From NCBI RefSeq assembly GCF_018130505.1, contig NZ_JAFCKH010000012.1:209501-273500 (forward strand): a stretch of DNA of 64,000 nucleotides, read 5' to 3'. Below the pieces are notes generated by a model. It did no database searches. It worked only from the letters and a program-made list of their open reading frames with translations, and was not told where the DNA came from. Within the stretch, counting starts at the first letter, position 1. Every line of letters starts with the position of its first letter. Below are positions 27,876-39,047 of this stretch, piece after piece. The translations under genes and the position numbers were made by a program. The DNA comes from Bradyrhizobium tropiciagri (GTDB taxonomy: Bacteria; Pseudomonadota; Alphaproteobacteria; Rhizobiales; Xanthobacteraceae).

Positions 27876-28067
27876 ATGGCAATACAGGCCCATCTCGTTG
27901 AGCTGGAGCGTAAACACAAAATACTCGAGAACGAACTGCACGAAGCTCTCGTGCATCCCTCTGTAGACGATCTCCACATTTGCGAGCTGAAGCGCCGCAA
28001 GCTGATGGTCAAGGACCAGATCGAGCGTCTGAGGCACTCCGCCGTCGCGGACGATACGGTCCACTAA
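27876..28067 (+). CDS. DUF465 (YdcH) family protein, divergent paralogue
   Basis: 63 residues with the same two-helix layout: LVELERKHKILENELHEALVHP, turn, then ICELKRRKLMVKDQIERLRH. A GAGGAGAG ribosome binding site gives a confident start at 27876. It is convergent with the FAD oxidoreductase gene on the right. Its pairing with 27430-27636 suggests local duplication. Confidence 0.88.
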   Translation: MAIQAHLVELERKHKILENELHEALVHPSVDDLHICELKRRKLMVKDQIERLRHSAVADDTVH

Positions 28068-28151
28068 CCCCCACCGACATATCCTGAGTTGATCTGCCGC
28101 CGGATGGACGCTTGAGTGCGGCCATCCCACGGCAAGCTATGCTGCATCTGC

Positions 28152-29255
28152 TCAGAGTTCCGCCAGCTCGCCGACATGGTCGGCGATCGCCAGCGATGAC
28201 GTCAGCCCGGGCGACTCGATCCCGAACAGGTTGACCAACCCGCTGACGCCATGGTCGTGCGGCCCCTGGATCAGGAAATCCTGGGTCGCGACGGCCGGCG
28301 GCACGATCTTGGGCCGCATGCCCGAATAGCTCGGCATCAGCGCGCCATCGGGCAGTGTCGGCCAGTACTTCCGGATCGCCGGATAGAACCGCTCGGCCCG
28401 CGCCGGGTCGACGGCGTAGTCGATGTGATCGACCCATTCGACGTCAGGGCCGAATCTGGCCTGTCCGGCCATGTCGAGGGTGAGGTGCACGCCGAGCCCG
28501 CCGGGTTCCGGCACCGGGTAGATCAGCCGTGAGAACGGCGCCCGCGCGCTGCAGCTGAAGTAGTTGCCCTTGGCGAGATAGGCGGTCGGAATTAGTTCGA
28601 TCGGCATGCCCTCGATGCCGCGCGCGACCGCCGTGGCGCCGAGGCCGGCGCAGTTGATCAGGAGATCGCAGGCGAGCGCCATCGGCGCCGCGCCGCCGGC
28701 CTCGATCTCGAATCCGCCCCCGGTAGCCCTGGCGTGCAGCAACGGCGTGTGGAATGCGAAGGCGGCGCCGGCCTCCTCGGCGTCGCCGCGCAGCGCCAGC
28801 ATGTAGGCATGGCTGTCGATGATCCCGGTGGATGGCGACAGCAGCGCCGCGTCACAGTTCAGCGCCGGTTCCAGCGCCCGCGCCGCTTCTCCGGACAATA
28901 GCTGCATGTCGTCGACGCCGTTGGCCGCGGCATGGGCGCGGATCGACGCCAGCTTCTCGCTTTCCGCCGGCGTGGTGGCGACGATCAGCTTGCCGCAATT
29001 CTTGTGCGGGATGCCGTGTTCGGCGCAGTAGCGGTACAGCGCGTGCTTGCCGCTGACGCACATCCGCGCCATCAGGCTGCCGGCGCGGTAGTAGATGCCG
29101 GCGTGGATCACCTCGCTGTTCCGCGACGAGGTGATCGTGCCGATGCCCTCGGCTTCCTCGATCACGACAACTTCGCGGCCGGCCTGTGCCAGCCGGCGGG
29201 CCACGGCGAGGCCGATCACCCCGGCGCCCACGATCACGCAATCAACCCTGTCCAT
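28152..29255 (-). CDS. FAD-dependent oxidoreductase, L-2-hydroxyglutarate oxidase-like
   Basis: 367 residues of the DAO superfamily. The FAD-binding GxGxxG is [18 protein letters not shown], the acidic end of strand 2 is [12 protein letters not shown], and [19 protein letters not shown] is the family's flavin-contact block. The C-terminal segment reads [25 protein letters not shown]. This arrangement is close to L-2-hydroxyglutarate dehydrogenase/oxidase (LhgO), which removes L-2-hydroxyglutarate, but the substrate is inferred. ATG 29255 is preceded by AAGGA. Confidence 0.88.
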   Translation of the reverse strand: MDRVDCVIVGAGVIGLAVARRLAQAGREVVVIEEAEGIGTITSSRNSEVIHAGIYYRAGSLMARMCVSGKHALYRYCAEHGIPHKNCGKLIVATTPAESEKLASIRAHAAANGVDDMQLLSGEAARALEPALNCDAALLSPSTGIIDSHAYMLALRGDAEEAGAAFAFHTPLLHARATGGGFEIEAGGAAPMALACDLLINCAGLGATAVARGIEGMPIELIPTAYLAKGNYFSCSARAPFSRLIYPVPEPGGLGVHLTLDMAGQARFGPDVEWVDHIDYAVDPARAERFYPAIRKYWPTLPDGALMPSYSGMRPKIVPPAVATQDFLIQGPHDHGVSGLVNLFGIESPGLTSSLAIADHVGELAEL

Positions 29256-29502
29256 CTCGTCCTTCAGATCCGAATTCTGCCGCGGCAGCGATCCCGCCGC
29301 ACGCGACCCGTCTAGCAAATTCCATAGGCCAAGTGCTTGCGCCGTCTGGAATAGTTTCCGATCGCGACCCTGTTAGTGGACCATTAATCATGTCAGGGCA
29401 ATTGCCGTAGTTTAAGTCGCATTTTCCGGTTGCATCACAACGCGTTTACTCGATCCAAACGGCCGAAGCCGGACACTCCGCCGCGAAATCCGCGGGTGAC
29501 TG

Positions 29503-32190
29503 ATGGTTGGCAGGAAGCGGCAGGCGGGCGGGAAGGATTTGATTCCGGCGACGGGCGTGCTTTGCCTGATCGCCGTCGTCTCGCCATGCGCTGCCGCCTG
29601 GGCCGGCACCGGCGCGTTCGCGCCGACGAGCTATCTCGGTGACCTCGATCCGAACGTGGTTTGGGAGCTGCTGATCGGCAGCGTGGTCGTCGCCTCCTTC
29701 TTCGGCGCGATCGGGCTCTGGGTGCTGTCGGCGCTGCGCAGGGCCAAGCGGTCGCAGCTACGGCGCAGCGCCTTCGTCTCGTCGGCTCTCAATCATCTGA
29801 ACCAGGGCGTGGTGATGACCGACGCCGGCGGCCGGATCGTGTTCTGCAACGACCGCTATCTCGACATCTACGGCCTGTCGCGCGCCGACATCCGCCGCAA
29901 CATGACCGGGCCCGAGCTGCTGCAGCTGCGCCGCAGCCGCGGCGCGCTCGACGTCAGTCCCGACGATTTCTACACCAAGGCCGCGGCGCCCGAGGGCATG
30001 ATCACGGAGTTGCCGGGCGGCCGCTCGGTGCTGGTGAAGTTCTTCCCGCTGCCGAACGGCGGCTCGATGGCGACCCATCTCGATTGCACCGACCAGCGCG
30101 CGATGTCGCGCAAGCTGGCCTCGACGACCCAGTTCCTGGAATCGGTGCTCGACAACGTCCCGGTCTGCGTCGCCGCCAAGAACATCGAGGACGGCCGCTA
30201 CATCTTCGCCAACCGCGCCTTCGAGCGCTTCTCCCGCTTCTCGCGCGATCACATCGTCGGCAAGCGCGCCGACGAGATCTTCCGTCCCGAGACCGCCAAC
30301 AGCATCGAGGTGGCGGACCGCGCCGCCCTGAACGCGTCGGAGGGCTTTCACCGCAGCGAATTCTTCGTCGAACGCGGCACGGAGAAGCGCATCCTGGCGT
30401 CGAACCGCGTCGTCGCGCGCAACGAGGCCGGCGCGCCGGAATTCCTGATTTCGCTGTTCGAGGACGTCACCGAGCGCCGCTCGCTGTCGCGTGAGCTCGA
30501 GAACAACAAGAAGTTCCTCGAACTCGTGGTCGACAACATCCCGGTCTCGCTGATCGTCCAGCGCGTCAATGACGGCCGCTATTTGCTGGCCAACCGCAGC
30601 GCCGAGACCATCCTGAACCGCCGCCGCGAGGATGCCACGGGTCTCACCGCCGCCGACATCTTCAACCCGCGCGAAGCCAAGCTGATCATCGCCCGCGACG
30701 AGGCCGCGCTGCGCAAGCGCGGCATGATCGCGGAAGAGCATCCGATCTCGACCAAGGACGGCCTGCGGCTGTTCCTGACCCGCCGCATGACCGTGCTCGA
30801 CGACAATGGCGAGCCGCAATATCTGATCAAGACCCATGAGGACGTCACCGACCGGCGCCAGACCGAGTCGCGGATGGCGCACATGGCCTATCACGACGGC
30901 CTGACCGACCTGCCGAACCGCGCCGCCTTCCTGCAGGCGCTGACCCAGATGATCGAGGCCTGCGCCGGCACCGACGAGGAGTTCGCGGTGCTCTGCGTCG
31001 ATCTCGACGGGCTGAAGGAGATCAACGACGTCTTCGGCCACGCGATGGGCGACAAGGTGCTGATCGAAGTGGCGCAGCGGCTGCAGTCGGCGGCGCGCGG
31101 CGGCGTCGTGGCGCGGCTGTCCGGCGACGAGTTCGGCCTCATCATCGACGGCCGGCAGCCCGCGGCGGGCATCGCGCTCGCCGAACAGGCGGCCGAGGCG
31201 CTCGGGCAGGATTTCGCGATCGACGGCAAGTCGGTGCGCACCGGCCTCACCACCGGCATCTCCGTGTTCCCGCACAACGGATCGGACGCGGCCTCGCTGC
31301 TCGCCAATGCCGGCGCGGCCTTGTTCCGCGCCAAGGCGAAGTCGCGCGGCACGATCTCGATCTACGAGCCCGACATGGACCAGCAGGTCCGCGACCGCCG
31401 CGTGCTGCACCAGGAGCTCTCGGTCGCGATCCGCAACGGCGAATTGTCGCTCTACTACCAGCCGCAGGCCGCCGCGGGTGCGAGCGTCGCGGCCAGCGAG
31501 GTGATCGGCTTCGAGGCGCTGGCGCGCTGGCACCACCCGGTGCGCGGCTTCGTGCCGCCGGGTGACTTCATTCCGCTCGCCGAGGAGAGCGGGCTGATCG
31601 TCGAGATGGGCGAGTGGATCCTGCGCGAAGCCTGCCGCGAGGCCGCCTCCTGGGCGGTGCCGCTGCAGGTCGCGGTCAACCTGTCGCCGGCGCAGTTCAC
31701 CCATGGCGACCTCGTCGGCCTCGTGCATTCGATCCTGCTCGAGACCGGGCTGGCGCCGGACCGTCTCGAACTGGAAATCACCGAAGGCGTGCTGATCGAG
31801 GATTTCGACCGCGGCCTGTCGCTGCTGCGGCGGCTGAAGGCGCTCGGCGTGCGCATCTCGATGGACGATTTCGGCAGCGGCTATTCCTCGCTGAGCTATC
31901 TGCAGGCGTTCCCGTTCGACAAGATCAAGATCGACCGCGCCTTCGTCATCAATCTCGGCCGCAACCCGCAATCGGCCGCGATCGTGCGCGCCGTGATCGA
32001 TCTCGGCCACGGTCTCGAAATGTCTATTGTCGCCGAGGGCGTCGAGACCGAGCCGCAGCTTGCCTTCCTCGCGGAGGAGGGCTGCGATGCGGTGCAGGGC
32101 TATCTGCTCGGCAAGCCAGCGCCGATCGGCCAGTACGCCGCGCTGGTCGGCCGTGGCGACGTCGTGGAGCCGGTGCGCAGGACCGGCTAA
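29503..32190 (+). CDS. Membrane PAS-GGDEF-EAL signalling protein
   Basis: 895 residues. A signal or first helix at 14-35 and a second hydrophobic helix at about 53-78 enclose a short periplasmic loop. Three PAS domains follow (about 92-205, 212-335, 337-455), each starting with a FLE- or NHL-type linker. The GGDEF domain carries SGDEF at 540-544, a variant usually compatible with activity, and no RxxD I-site five residues before it. The EAL domain starts with FEALARWHHP (EAL at 671-673) and keeps ELEITE, DDFGSGYSS, KIDRAF and VAEGVET, so phosphodiesterase activity is expected. It may both make and break c-di-GMP in response to PAS inputs. Confidence 0.93.
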   Translation: MVGRKRQAGGKDLIPATGVLCLIAVVSPCAAAWAGTGAFAPTSYLGDLDPNVVWELLIGSVVVASFFGAIGLWVLSALRRAKRSQLRRSAFVSSALNHLNQGVVMTDAGGRIVFCNDRYLDIYGLSRADIRRNMTGPELLQLRRSRGALDVSPDDFYTKAAAPEGMITELPGGRSVLVKFFPLPNGGSMATHLDCTDQRAMSRKLASTTQFLESVLDNVPVCVAAKNIEDGRYIFANRAFERFSRFSRDHIVGKRADEIFRPETANSIEVADRAALNASEGFHRSEFFVERGTEKRILASNRVVARNEAGAPEFLISLFEDVTERRSLSRELENNKKFLELVVDNIPVSLIVQRVNDGRYLLANRSAETILNRRREDATGLTAADIFNPREAKLIIARDEAALRKRGMIAEEHPISTKDGLRLFLTRRMTVLDDNGEPQYLIKTHEDVTDRRQTESRMAHMAYHDGLTDLPNRAAFLQALTQMIEACAGTDEEFAVLCVDLDGLKEINDVFGHAMGDKVLIEVAQRLQSAARGGVVARLSGDEFGLIIDGRQPAAGIALAEQAAEALGQDFAIDGKSVRTGLTTGISVFPHNGSDAASLLANAGAALFRAKAKSRGTISIYEPDMDQQVRDRRVLHQELSVAIRNGELSLYYQPQAAAGASVAASEVIGFEALARWHHPVRGFVPPGDFIPLAEESGLIVEMGEWILREACREAASWAVPLQVAVNLSPAQFTHGDLVGLVHSILLETGLAPDRLELEITEGVLIEDFDRGLSLLRRLKALGVRISMDDFGSGYSSLSYLQAFPFDKIKIDRAFVINLGRNPQSAAIVRAVIDLGHGLEMSIVAEGVETEPQLAFLAEEGCDAVQGYLLGKPAPIGQYAALVGRGDVVEPVRRTG

Positions 32191-32300
32191 TTTTCCCGGT
32201 CGGGTGGTCCTCCGTCGCCATCGCGAGGAGGGCGCGTGCCAAAATGCTGAAAACAACCCCATGCAAAGTAGCAGGCGGCCTCCGGCGGCGGAAAAGCTGC

Positions 32301-32330
32301 TTGACGCGTCGGGCAACTCAGTGATATTTT
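32301..32330 (+). promoter_or_regulatory. Candidate promoter for the leader ORF and ABC-F gene
   Basis: TTGACG at 32301-32306 as -35 and TATTTT at 32325-32330 as -10, 18 bases apart, in an AT-rich patch unlike its surroundings. The transcript would begin near 32337, about 85 bases before the leader ORF. Confidence 0.45.
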
Positions 32331-32424
32331 TTTATTATTCCGAAATGATGTGCTTGCCATCGGCGGCGGACGCAGCTACCTTCAACGTATCGGATCATTC
32401 CAACCCGGAAAGGAGGGCTGCGTC

Positions 32425-32496
32425 GTGACGAGATTTGCCGATCACCACCTCCGGCGTGGCCCCGTCAATGCCCTGCAGATGCGTTTGCAGGGCTGA
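32425..32496 (+). CDS. Candidate 23-residue leader peptide upstream of ABC-F
   Basis: GTG 32425 opens a 23-codon ORF encoding (M)TRFADHHLRRGPVNAL and seven further residues, ending TGA at 32494. Its ribosome binding site AAGGAGG (32410-32416) is the strongest in the whole region, eight bases from the GTG, far better than that of the ABC-F gene itself. The last eight codons overlap an 8-bp RNA stem (32470-32493). Peptides in this position upstream of ABC-F antibiotic-resistance or translation factors commonly act by ribosome stalling and attenuation. I do not recognise the peptide, and its role is inferred. Confidence 0.6.
   Translation: MTRFADHHLRRGPVNALQMRLQG
32470..32493 (+). promoter_or_regulatory. 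Leader stem overlapping the end of the leader ORF
   Basis: GCCCTGCA (32470-32477) pairs perfectly with TGCAGGGC (32486-32493). The 3' arm can instead pair through TGCAGG with a second CCTGCA at 32571-32576, so the two structures exclude each other. A ribosome paused inside the leader ORF would cover the 5' arm and favour the second pairing. Confidence 0.5.
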
Positions 32497-32599
32497 CCGG
32501 AGACTTTCCTAAAATCTCTTCCTGGTCTGCCCTTCGTGGCCGTGCGGCATCGCGCCTTTGAGCGCTTCTGCCTGCACCTGATTCCCCGCCGCGCTTCGA

Positions 32600-32616
32600 C
32601 ACGCACGTGATGCGTG
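32600..32616 (+). promoter_or_regulatory. Hairpin abutting the ABC-F start codon
   Basis: CACGCA (32600-32605) and TGCGTG (32611-32616) form a 6-bp stem with loop CGTGA, ending one base before ATG 32617. It could mask initiation, or indicate that the true start is the GTG at 32644. Confidence 0.45.
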
Positions 32617-34170
<1,554 letters not shown>

Positions 34171-34264
34171 TCGCTGAGTGTGTAACGCATGATTTGGAGC
34201 GCCAGCTTCGGACTCTCAATGTGGCGTTCCGGGATCTGAAATCCTCTCGGTCGCCGATCTGTCC

Positions 34265-34891
34265 TCAACGTGTGGCTAACCTCTTGTAAGCCGCAATGGC
34301 GCGTTTGAGGTCGTGATATTCCTCGCAAGGAAGGAGGCAGAGCCTTTCCAGTGCAGCCAAATGTTGCTCGGCCTTGGTGGGCTCGCCAAGCACCAGATAA
34401 GCCTCGCCAAGATGCTCGTGCGCGCCGCGATGACGGGGATTTAGCATCAGCGCCTGCTGATAGTGACCGATAGCCGGACCAAGCTGACGCAAGCGCCGAT
34501 AGGAATAGCCGATGTAGTTCTGGACATCGGCATTACGCGGGTCGCGCAGCGCGGCGAGTTCGAACGCTGCGATTGCGCCATTCCAGTCCGCGGCAGCAAG
34601 CAACTTCTTGCCTACCTTGAAATCGGGGTCGAGTTGCACCCAGTCGGCATCTGTCGCAACTGACACCATGGTGGTGCAGATCGGCCAGGCTTCGGGCGCG
34701 ACTGCGGTCCTCGTTGCGCCGTTGGGCTCACTGAACGGCAGTATGGTGCGCCATTCCGTCCAATCCTTCGCACAGACAAACAGACCGACGGCCAGCCCGC
34801 TGAGCACCATCCCCGCAACGACCGCGTGGATCGGCGTCGTCCTTCGCATCACGGCGCTCCAAGCCGTCGGACCGGACACCCGGAGCGTCAT
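34265..34891 (-). CDS. TPR protein with N-terminal membrane anchor
   Basis: 208 residues. A hydrophobic helix at about 20-40 (HAVVAGMVLSGLAVGLFVC) is followed by a linker and about three TPR motifs (AADWNGAIAAFELAALRDPRN, RLRQLGPAIGHYQQALMLNP, VLGEPTKAEQHLAALERLC). The protein probably faces the periplasm. Its ATG overlaps the stop of the larger TPR gene by four bases (ATGA), so the two are translationally coupled and likely partners. Base composition looks lower in GC than the pur or pnt genes. Confidence 0.8.
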   Translation of the reverse strand: MTLRVSGPTAWSAVMRRTTPIHAVVAGMVLSGLAVGLFVCAKDWTEWRTILPFSEPNGATRTAVAPEAWPICTTMVSVATDADWVQLDPDFKVGKKLLAAADWNGAIAAFELAALRDPRNADVQNYIGYSYRRLRQLGPAIGHYQQALMLNPRHRGAHEHLGEAYLVLGEPTKAEQHLAALERLCLLPCEEYHDLKRAIAAYKRLATR

Positions 34892-36486
34892 TGTCGTGCA
34901 GTACCCACTGTCTCATTCCGCAAGCGTTCCTTGGCCTGACGGATTTCCTCCCGCTCCGTATCGGCGTTCCTGGCGAGTTCCATCAGCTTGCCAAAATACT
35001 CGGTTGACTTCTGACGATCCCCAGCGCCGTCGGCAGCGCGCGCGGCCCCCCAGAACGCGCGGAAGCGATTGGGGGATTGCCTGAGCGCCGTCTCGTACTC
35101 CGTCAATGCGGCTGCGGGCTGCCCTGCCTCGAGCAGCATTTCCGCCAGCAGTTCGCGGAACGGAAACAGGCGGTTTTCCATCGCCACATGTTTGAGACTG
35201 CCGTCTTCGCTGTCGGCGGCCGCGCGCATAAACTTCAGGGCCTGGTCGGTGTCATCTTGCTTCAGTGCGACCCAAGCGGAAACGGCAAGCATTTGCTCTT
35301 CGGTCCGGTCGGCCCAATAGGACTGGTCTGCACTCTGCAGCGTCGCGCGCAACACCTTCATCTGCTCGATCTCGTTCCTGGCACCGGCGACATCGCCGGT
35401 ACGCGCCATGCCGAGACCGCGCGTGAAGCGGATCAGGGAATCCGCCATGGGATACTTGGTAGGCGTCATTGGCATCGCAGCGGCGCCGGCCCAGTCGGCG
35501 CGTTCCAATACATAGCGCGCCGGCATGGCGGCCTTGGCCGTGAAATTTACGAAGTTGATCGGTCGGTCGCCGCGATCGGCGGTGGCAAGCGACTTCTTAA
35601 TCATCGTATCGGCCTTGGCGTCTTGCGCCAGCTGCAGATGCGCATACACCGTAAAGTCTGCCGCGTGGTAGTAGTCAGGCTGGATCTCGAGCGCTGAAGC
35701 GTTTGCGGCGACGGATTCTTCCCACAGGCCGACCATGGAATAGATGTGCGACGGCATGTGCCGCGCATGTGGCACCGCCGGCGCAATGCCCGCATAACGA
35801 CGGGCTGACGCAACACCCTTTTCAGCAAGCGGCGCGAAATCGTAGGCGTGGATGAGGTAGTGCGTCACACCCGGATGTTCCGGATTCTGTTCAAAGAGCT
35901 TTTCTAGAATTGCAGCGGATTTCAGCTGGTTGGCATATGAGAGGTCGTTTTTCGGCGCCGAGGCCTGTAGGGTCAGCGCATAGTAGGCCTGCACCTCGTA
36001 GTCGTCAGGATAGATCTGCGCCATTCGCTCCATGGCGGCATTGTAGGCCGTCAGGCGGACATCCACCGGGCGCTGGCCGGAATCGCGGAAATAGGCGCTC
36101 AGTGCCTCTATCCAGTCGCGCTCGCGCGGGGTCTTCGGCCCGACATCCCGTGCCTTTTCCAAAGCCTCCCAAGCCGCCTGCGCCTCTGCTTTTGTCGGTG
36201 TGGTTGCAAGGGTGTTACCGAGGTAGTCCATCGCTACGCCCCAATAGGCCATCGCGCAGGTGGGATCCTGCTGCAGTATGGCTTCGAACTTTCGGCGGGC
36301 GATCAGGAACCAGTATGAATGTAGCATGGCGACCCCGCGGTCGAACTCGGCCTGTACGCCGGGATCGCAGGAGGTGGGAAACGTCACCTTGCCGAGCTTT
36401 TGATCTTGTTGACCGAACGCGCCACCTATCAGACTGGCAGTGATCAGGCTCGTCGCGAATAATTTTCGAGTCGAGTGAGTGTTCAT
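34888..36486 (-). CDS. Exported TPR-repeat protein
   Basis: 532 residues with a Sec signal peptide (LFATSLITASLIGGAFGQ). The mature part is a helical solenoid of TPR-like repeats: FDRGVAMLHSYWFLIARRKF, CAMAYWGVAMDYLGN, HPGVTHYLIHAYDFAPLAEKG and HARHMPSHIYSMVGLWEESV. The conserved His-rich stretch HARHMPSHIY recurs in a widespread family of secreted TPR proteins of unknown function. It is upstream of and coupled to a smaller TPR protein; together they may form a periplasmic assembly. Confidence 0.82.
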   Translation of the reverse strand: MNTHSTRKLFATSLITASLIGGAFGQQDQKLGKVTFPTSCDPGVQAEFDRGVAMLHSYWFLIARRKFEAILQQDPTCAMAYWGVAMDYLGNTLATTPTKAEAQAAWEALEKARDVGPKTPRERDWIEALSAYFRDSGQRPVDVRLTAYNAAMERMAQIYPDDYEVQAYYALTLQASAPKNDLSYANQLKSAAILEKLFEQNPEHPGVTHYLIHAYDFAPLAEKGVASARRYAGIAPAVPHARHMPSHIYSMVGLWEESVAANASALEIQPDYYHAADFTVYAHLQLAQDAKADTMIKKSLATADRGDRPINFVNFTAKAAMPARYVLERADWAGAAAMPMTPTKYPMADSLIRFTRGLGMARTGDVAGARNEIEQMKVLRATLQSADQSYWADRTEEQMLAVSAWVALKQDDTDQALKFMRAAADSEDGSLKHVAMENRLFPFRELLAEMLLEAGQPAAALTEYETALRQSPNRFRAFWGAARAADGAGDRQKSTEYFGKLMELARNADTEREEIRQAKERLRNETVGTARQ

Positions 36487-36853
36487 TGCAACCCTCCCTC
36501 TAATCCGATGGCGCGCGCGCCACGAAACCCAAAACGATCAAAATCCGATACGCTTGCCAGGAGCGGTCGCTGCCGATTGCTTTAAGGAATGCGCGTTTGG
36601 CTGGCAGCTCGTAGCGAATGTTACTCCAACCCAAATCCCAGATAGAGCAGGAAGACTTCCGTACTTGCCCACACGGGATGTGCTGGCCGCGGGCGCTGAT
36701 CGCGCTTGCGGGGTGCTAGGCGGACATGTCGTCCTGGGCAGGGGATGTCTGCAACTGGCCCATCGCGTCATTCAGCGGCGATGCGTAATTTAATCACTAA
36801 TGGTGGATAGCGGACTGTGGCATCCCTCGCCCAGCAGCTTGATGGGTCCACGC
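36487..36853. other. Intergenic region, no gene seen
   Basis: 367 bases between the TPR gene start and the hydrolase stop, both on the minus strand. It must hold the promoter of the TPR pair. Small ORFs occur but show neither a ribosome binding site nor recognisable protein character. Confidence 0.5.
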
Positions 36854-37861
36854 CTAGTTCAGGTTTGTCCGGAAAAACCGCGTCACGTCCGCATCGAACC
36901 GCTGGTGAAATCCCGCGCGATCGAACCCCGGTGGATCGGCGCAGATTTGCGGGGCCACGGCGGCGAGGCGCGGACCGCACGGCGGCAGGAAGTCATAATG
37001 GCCCGCGCCGGTGACGACGTGATACTCGGGCGGATTTGGCAAGCCGGCTCGCACCGGCTCCTCGTACCAGGGCGCGGGTTGGTGCCTGTCGTCTGCCGCG
37101 CGCCAAAGCTGGATCGGAATGCGAACCTTCTCCAACCCGCCGTTGACGAACGCAAAGCCGAATGCCGGAGCGGCGACGACCGCGGCCTTGATGCGGGGAT
37201 CCGCGGCCCAGGCATCGGAGGGAACCTCGCCGCCGAGATGTGGATCGATGCCGGCCTGCTTCAGCGCCCGGCAGAGATCGTGATCAGGATTCGTCTGGCA
37301 GTAGGGGCCGATCTTGCCGAGGTCCGGTATCCCGCCTGCCGCCACGAGCACGGTGAAGCCGCCGTTGGAGAAACCGAACGCACCGATCCGCCGTCCGTCC
37401 AGCTGATCGTGATGCGGCCATTGCTCCAGCATGTAGGAGACGAGGCGCCGGAGCTGGGCCGGACGGCGCCAGAGCTTCAGGACCTGGCTCTGGTCATCGT
37501 GGGTGTCCCCCGCATGGCTGACGGCCGCGACGACGAAGCCGGCATGGGCCAGGGCGAGAGCCGTGTCGTAGTGGCTTTCATATCCGCCACCGCCGCCGTG
37601 CGAGAACACTACGAACGGGAGCCCGCTGCCGGCGACCGCTGCGCGCGGCGCCACGTTCTGGGTGAAACCGTCCAGCCGCTGTTCGGTTTCGGATGCGTCG
37701 GTCGGATACCAGACGCCGATCGTCAACGGAGCTTCTGCGCCATTGGAGATCCTGATTTCCTCGAAACCGGCGTTGGCCGCCAGGGCCGGCGTCGCAAGAA
37801 GCACAAACGCGGCAATGATCACTCCGATCAATGCCACAGGGCATCCTCTCTTGTTGCGCAT
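36854..37861 (-). CDS. Exported alpha/beta hydrolase, dienelactone hydrolase / PAF-acetylhydrolase-like
   Basis: 335 residues with a signal peptide ending ATPALAANA. The fold shows IGVWYPTDASETEQ, oxyanion LPFVVFSHGGGGGYESHYD, nucleophile in IGAFGFSNGGFTVL and the catalytic His in VTGAGHYDFLPPCGP. DTHDDQSQ follows strand 4. The family includes secreted esterases with PAF-acetylhydrolase-like architecture; the substrate is unknown. It stands alone between two intergenic gaps. Confidence 0.85.
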   Translation of the reverse strand: MRNKRGCPVALIGVIIAAFVLLATPALAANAGFEEIRISNGAEAPLTIGVWYPTDASETEQRLDGFTQNVAPRAAVAGSGLPFVVFSHGGGGGYESHYDTALALAHAGFVVAAVSHAGDTHDDQSQVLKLWRRPAQLRRLVSYMLEQWPHHDQLDGRRIGAFGFSNGGFTVLVAAGGIPDLGKIGPYCQTNPDHDLCRALKQAGIDPHLGGEVPSDAWAADPRIKAAVVAAPAFGFAFVNGGLEKVRIPIQLWRAADDRHQPAPWYEEPVRAGLPNPPEYHVVTGAGHYDFLPPCGPRLAAVAPQICADPPGFDRAGFHQRFDADVTRFFRTNLN

Positions 37862-38069
37862 CGGATGCGGCTCCGGACGATGGGGACGGGCATGTCGATC
37901 GCATGCGCAATAGCCGTGTCAAGTCTGCGTGGGTCAAAAGCGGTTCAGCTCAGGCCCGGCCAAACGTTTCTGGTTGTGTCTGAGCAGACATGGCGCGTCA
38001 TGAGTACACGCCCCGTCGTGCGCTGTGGTGGCGTTCGAGGCTCGGCCAGAAATACTTGCGCGTTGGGAA

Positions 38070-39047
38070 TTACTCCGTCTTGATATTCGCTCCGTGAACT
38101 ACCTTTCCCCACTTCCCGGTCTCCTCGGCGAGGAGCTTGCCGAAATCGGCTGGCGAGCCGACAAGCACTGTGCCGTCCAGGCCGGCAACCCGAGCTTTGA
38201 TCTCTGGATCGGCGAGGACAGCATTGATCTCCCTGTTCAGCGTGTCGATGATCTCGGTGGACGTGTCCTTGGGCGCGCCGAAGCCGAAGATTGAACTCGC
38301 CTCATACCCCGGAACGAACTCGCCCACGGTCGGCAGGTCGGGGTGCGCCTCCGAGCGAGCGGCGCTGGTAATTGCCAGAGCGCGCAGTTTGCCGGCTCCC
38401 GTGTATGGAATCGACTGAGCCGGGTTGGCGAATAGAACTTGCACCTGTCCGCCGAGCAGATCGGTCAGCGCGGGTGCGACGCCGCGATAAGGCACGTGCA
38501 CCATTTCGACGCCGGCCATCATCTTGAACAGTTCGGCAGTGATGTGCGTGATCCCGCCGACGCCGCCTGAACCGTATGAGAGCTTGCCCGGATTCGCTTC
38601 GGCGTAGGCGATGAACTCGGGAAGCGTCTTGGCCGGAACCGAGGGGTGTACGACCAGAACCAGAGCACCGCGCATGAAGCTCGCGATGGGGGCGATGTCG
38701 CGGATGAAGTTGAAATTGAGCCTCTCGTAGAGTGTCGCATTGATGGCGTTTGGCGAACCAACCAAAAGCAACGTGTAACCGTCGGGCGGCGCACGCACGA
38801 CCGCCTCGGTGGCGATGTTGCTGCCGGCGCCCGGCCGATTCTCAATGACGAATGGGTGGCCGAGCCGCTTCGCCAGCCACTGACCGATCAGGCGCGCGAG
38901 GATGTCGTTGGGGCCACCGCTGGCAAAGCCGACGACCACGCGCACTGGCTGCGACGGATAGGATCCTGCCCATGCCATGTGCGACGCGGCCGGAAGCGTG
39001 ACTGCACCCGCCGCCATATGGAGGAATTGGCGGCGCAACAGGGGCAT
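38070..39047 (-). CDS. Bug/TctC family periplasmic solute-binding protein
   Basis: 325 residues. The N-terminus LLRRQFLHMAAGAVTLPAA resembles a twin-arginine signal. The mature part has the Bug signature: YPSQPVRVVVGFASGGPNDILAR, VENRPGAGSNIATEAV-type sequence (IENRPGAGSNIA), YGSGGVGGITHITAELFKMMAGV and HVPYRGVAPALTDLLGGQVQV. These bind carboxylates or aromatic acids for tripartite tricarboxylate transporters or for sensing. No TctA or TctB gene is adjacent. It is divergent from a LysR gene 151 bases away that probably controls it. ATG 39047 was chosen by its GAGG site and signal position. Confidence 0.9.
   Translation of the reverse strand: MPLLRRQFLHMAAGAVTLPAASHMAWAGSYPSQPVRVVVGFASGGPNDILARLIGQWLAKRLGHPFVIENRPGAGSNIATEAVVRAPPDGYTLLLVGSPNAINATLYERLNFNFIRDIAPIASFMRGALVLVVHPSVPAKTLPEFIAYAEANPGKLSYGSGGVGGITHITAELFKMMAGVEMVHVPYRGVAPALTDLLGGQVQVLFANPAQSIPYTGAGKLRALAITSAARSEAHPDLPTVGEFVPGYEASSIFGFGAPKDTSTEIIDTLNREINAVLADPEIKARVAGLDGTVLVGSPADFGKLLAEETGKWGKVVHGANIKTE

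Larger units (their letters stand above)
32191..32616. other. Long leader region upstream of the ABC-F gene
   Basis: 426 bases without a long ORF. It holds a promoter candidate, a 23-codon leader ORF, a stem that overlaps the end of that ORF, a competing downstream complement and a hairpin that abuts the ABC-F ATG. These are listed as separate entries. Confidence 0.7.

Noticed and set aside
29758-32316. 852-residue minus-strand ORF opposite the PAS-GGDEF-EAL gene
   Set aside because: High-GC shadow; the plus strand has intact catalytic motifs throughout.
32325-32340. U-rich terminator at the T-run after the PAS-GGDEF-EAL gene
   Set aside because: No GC-rich stem directly precedes the T-run; the sequence fits a -10 region better.
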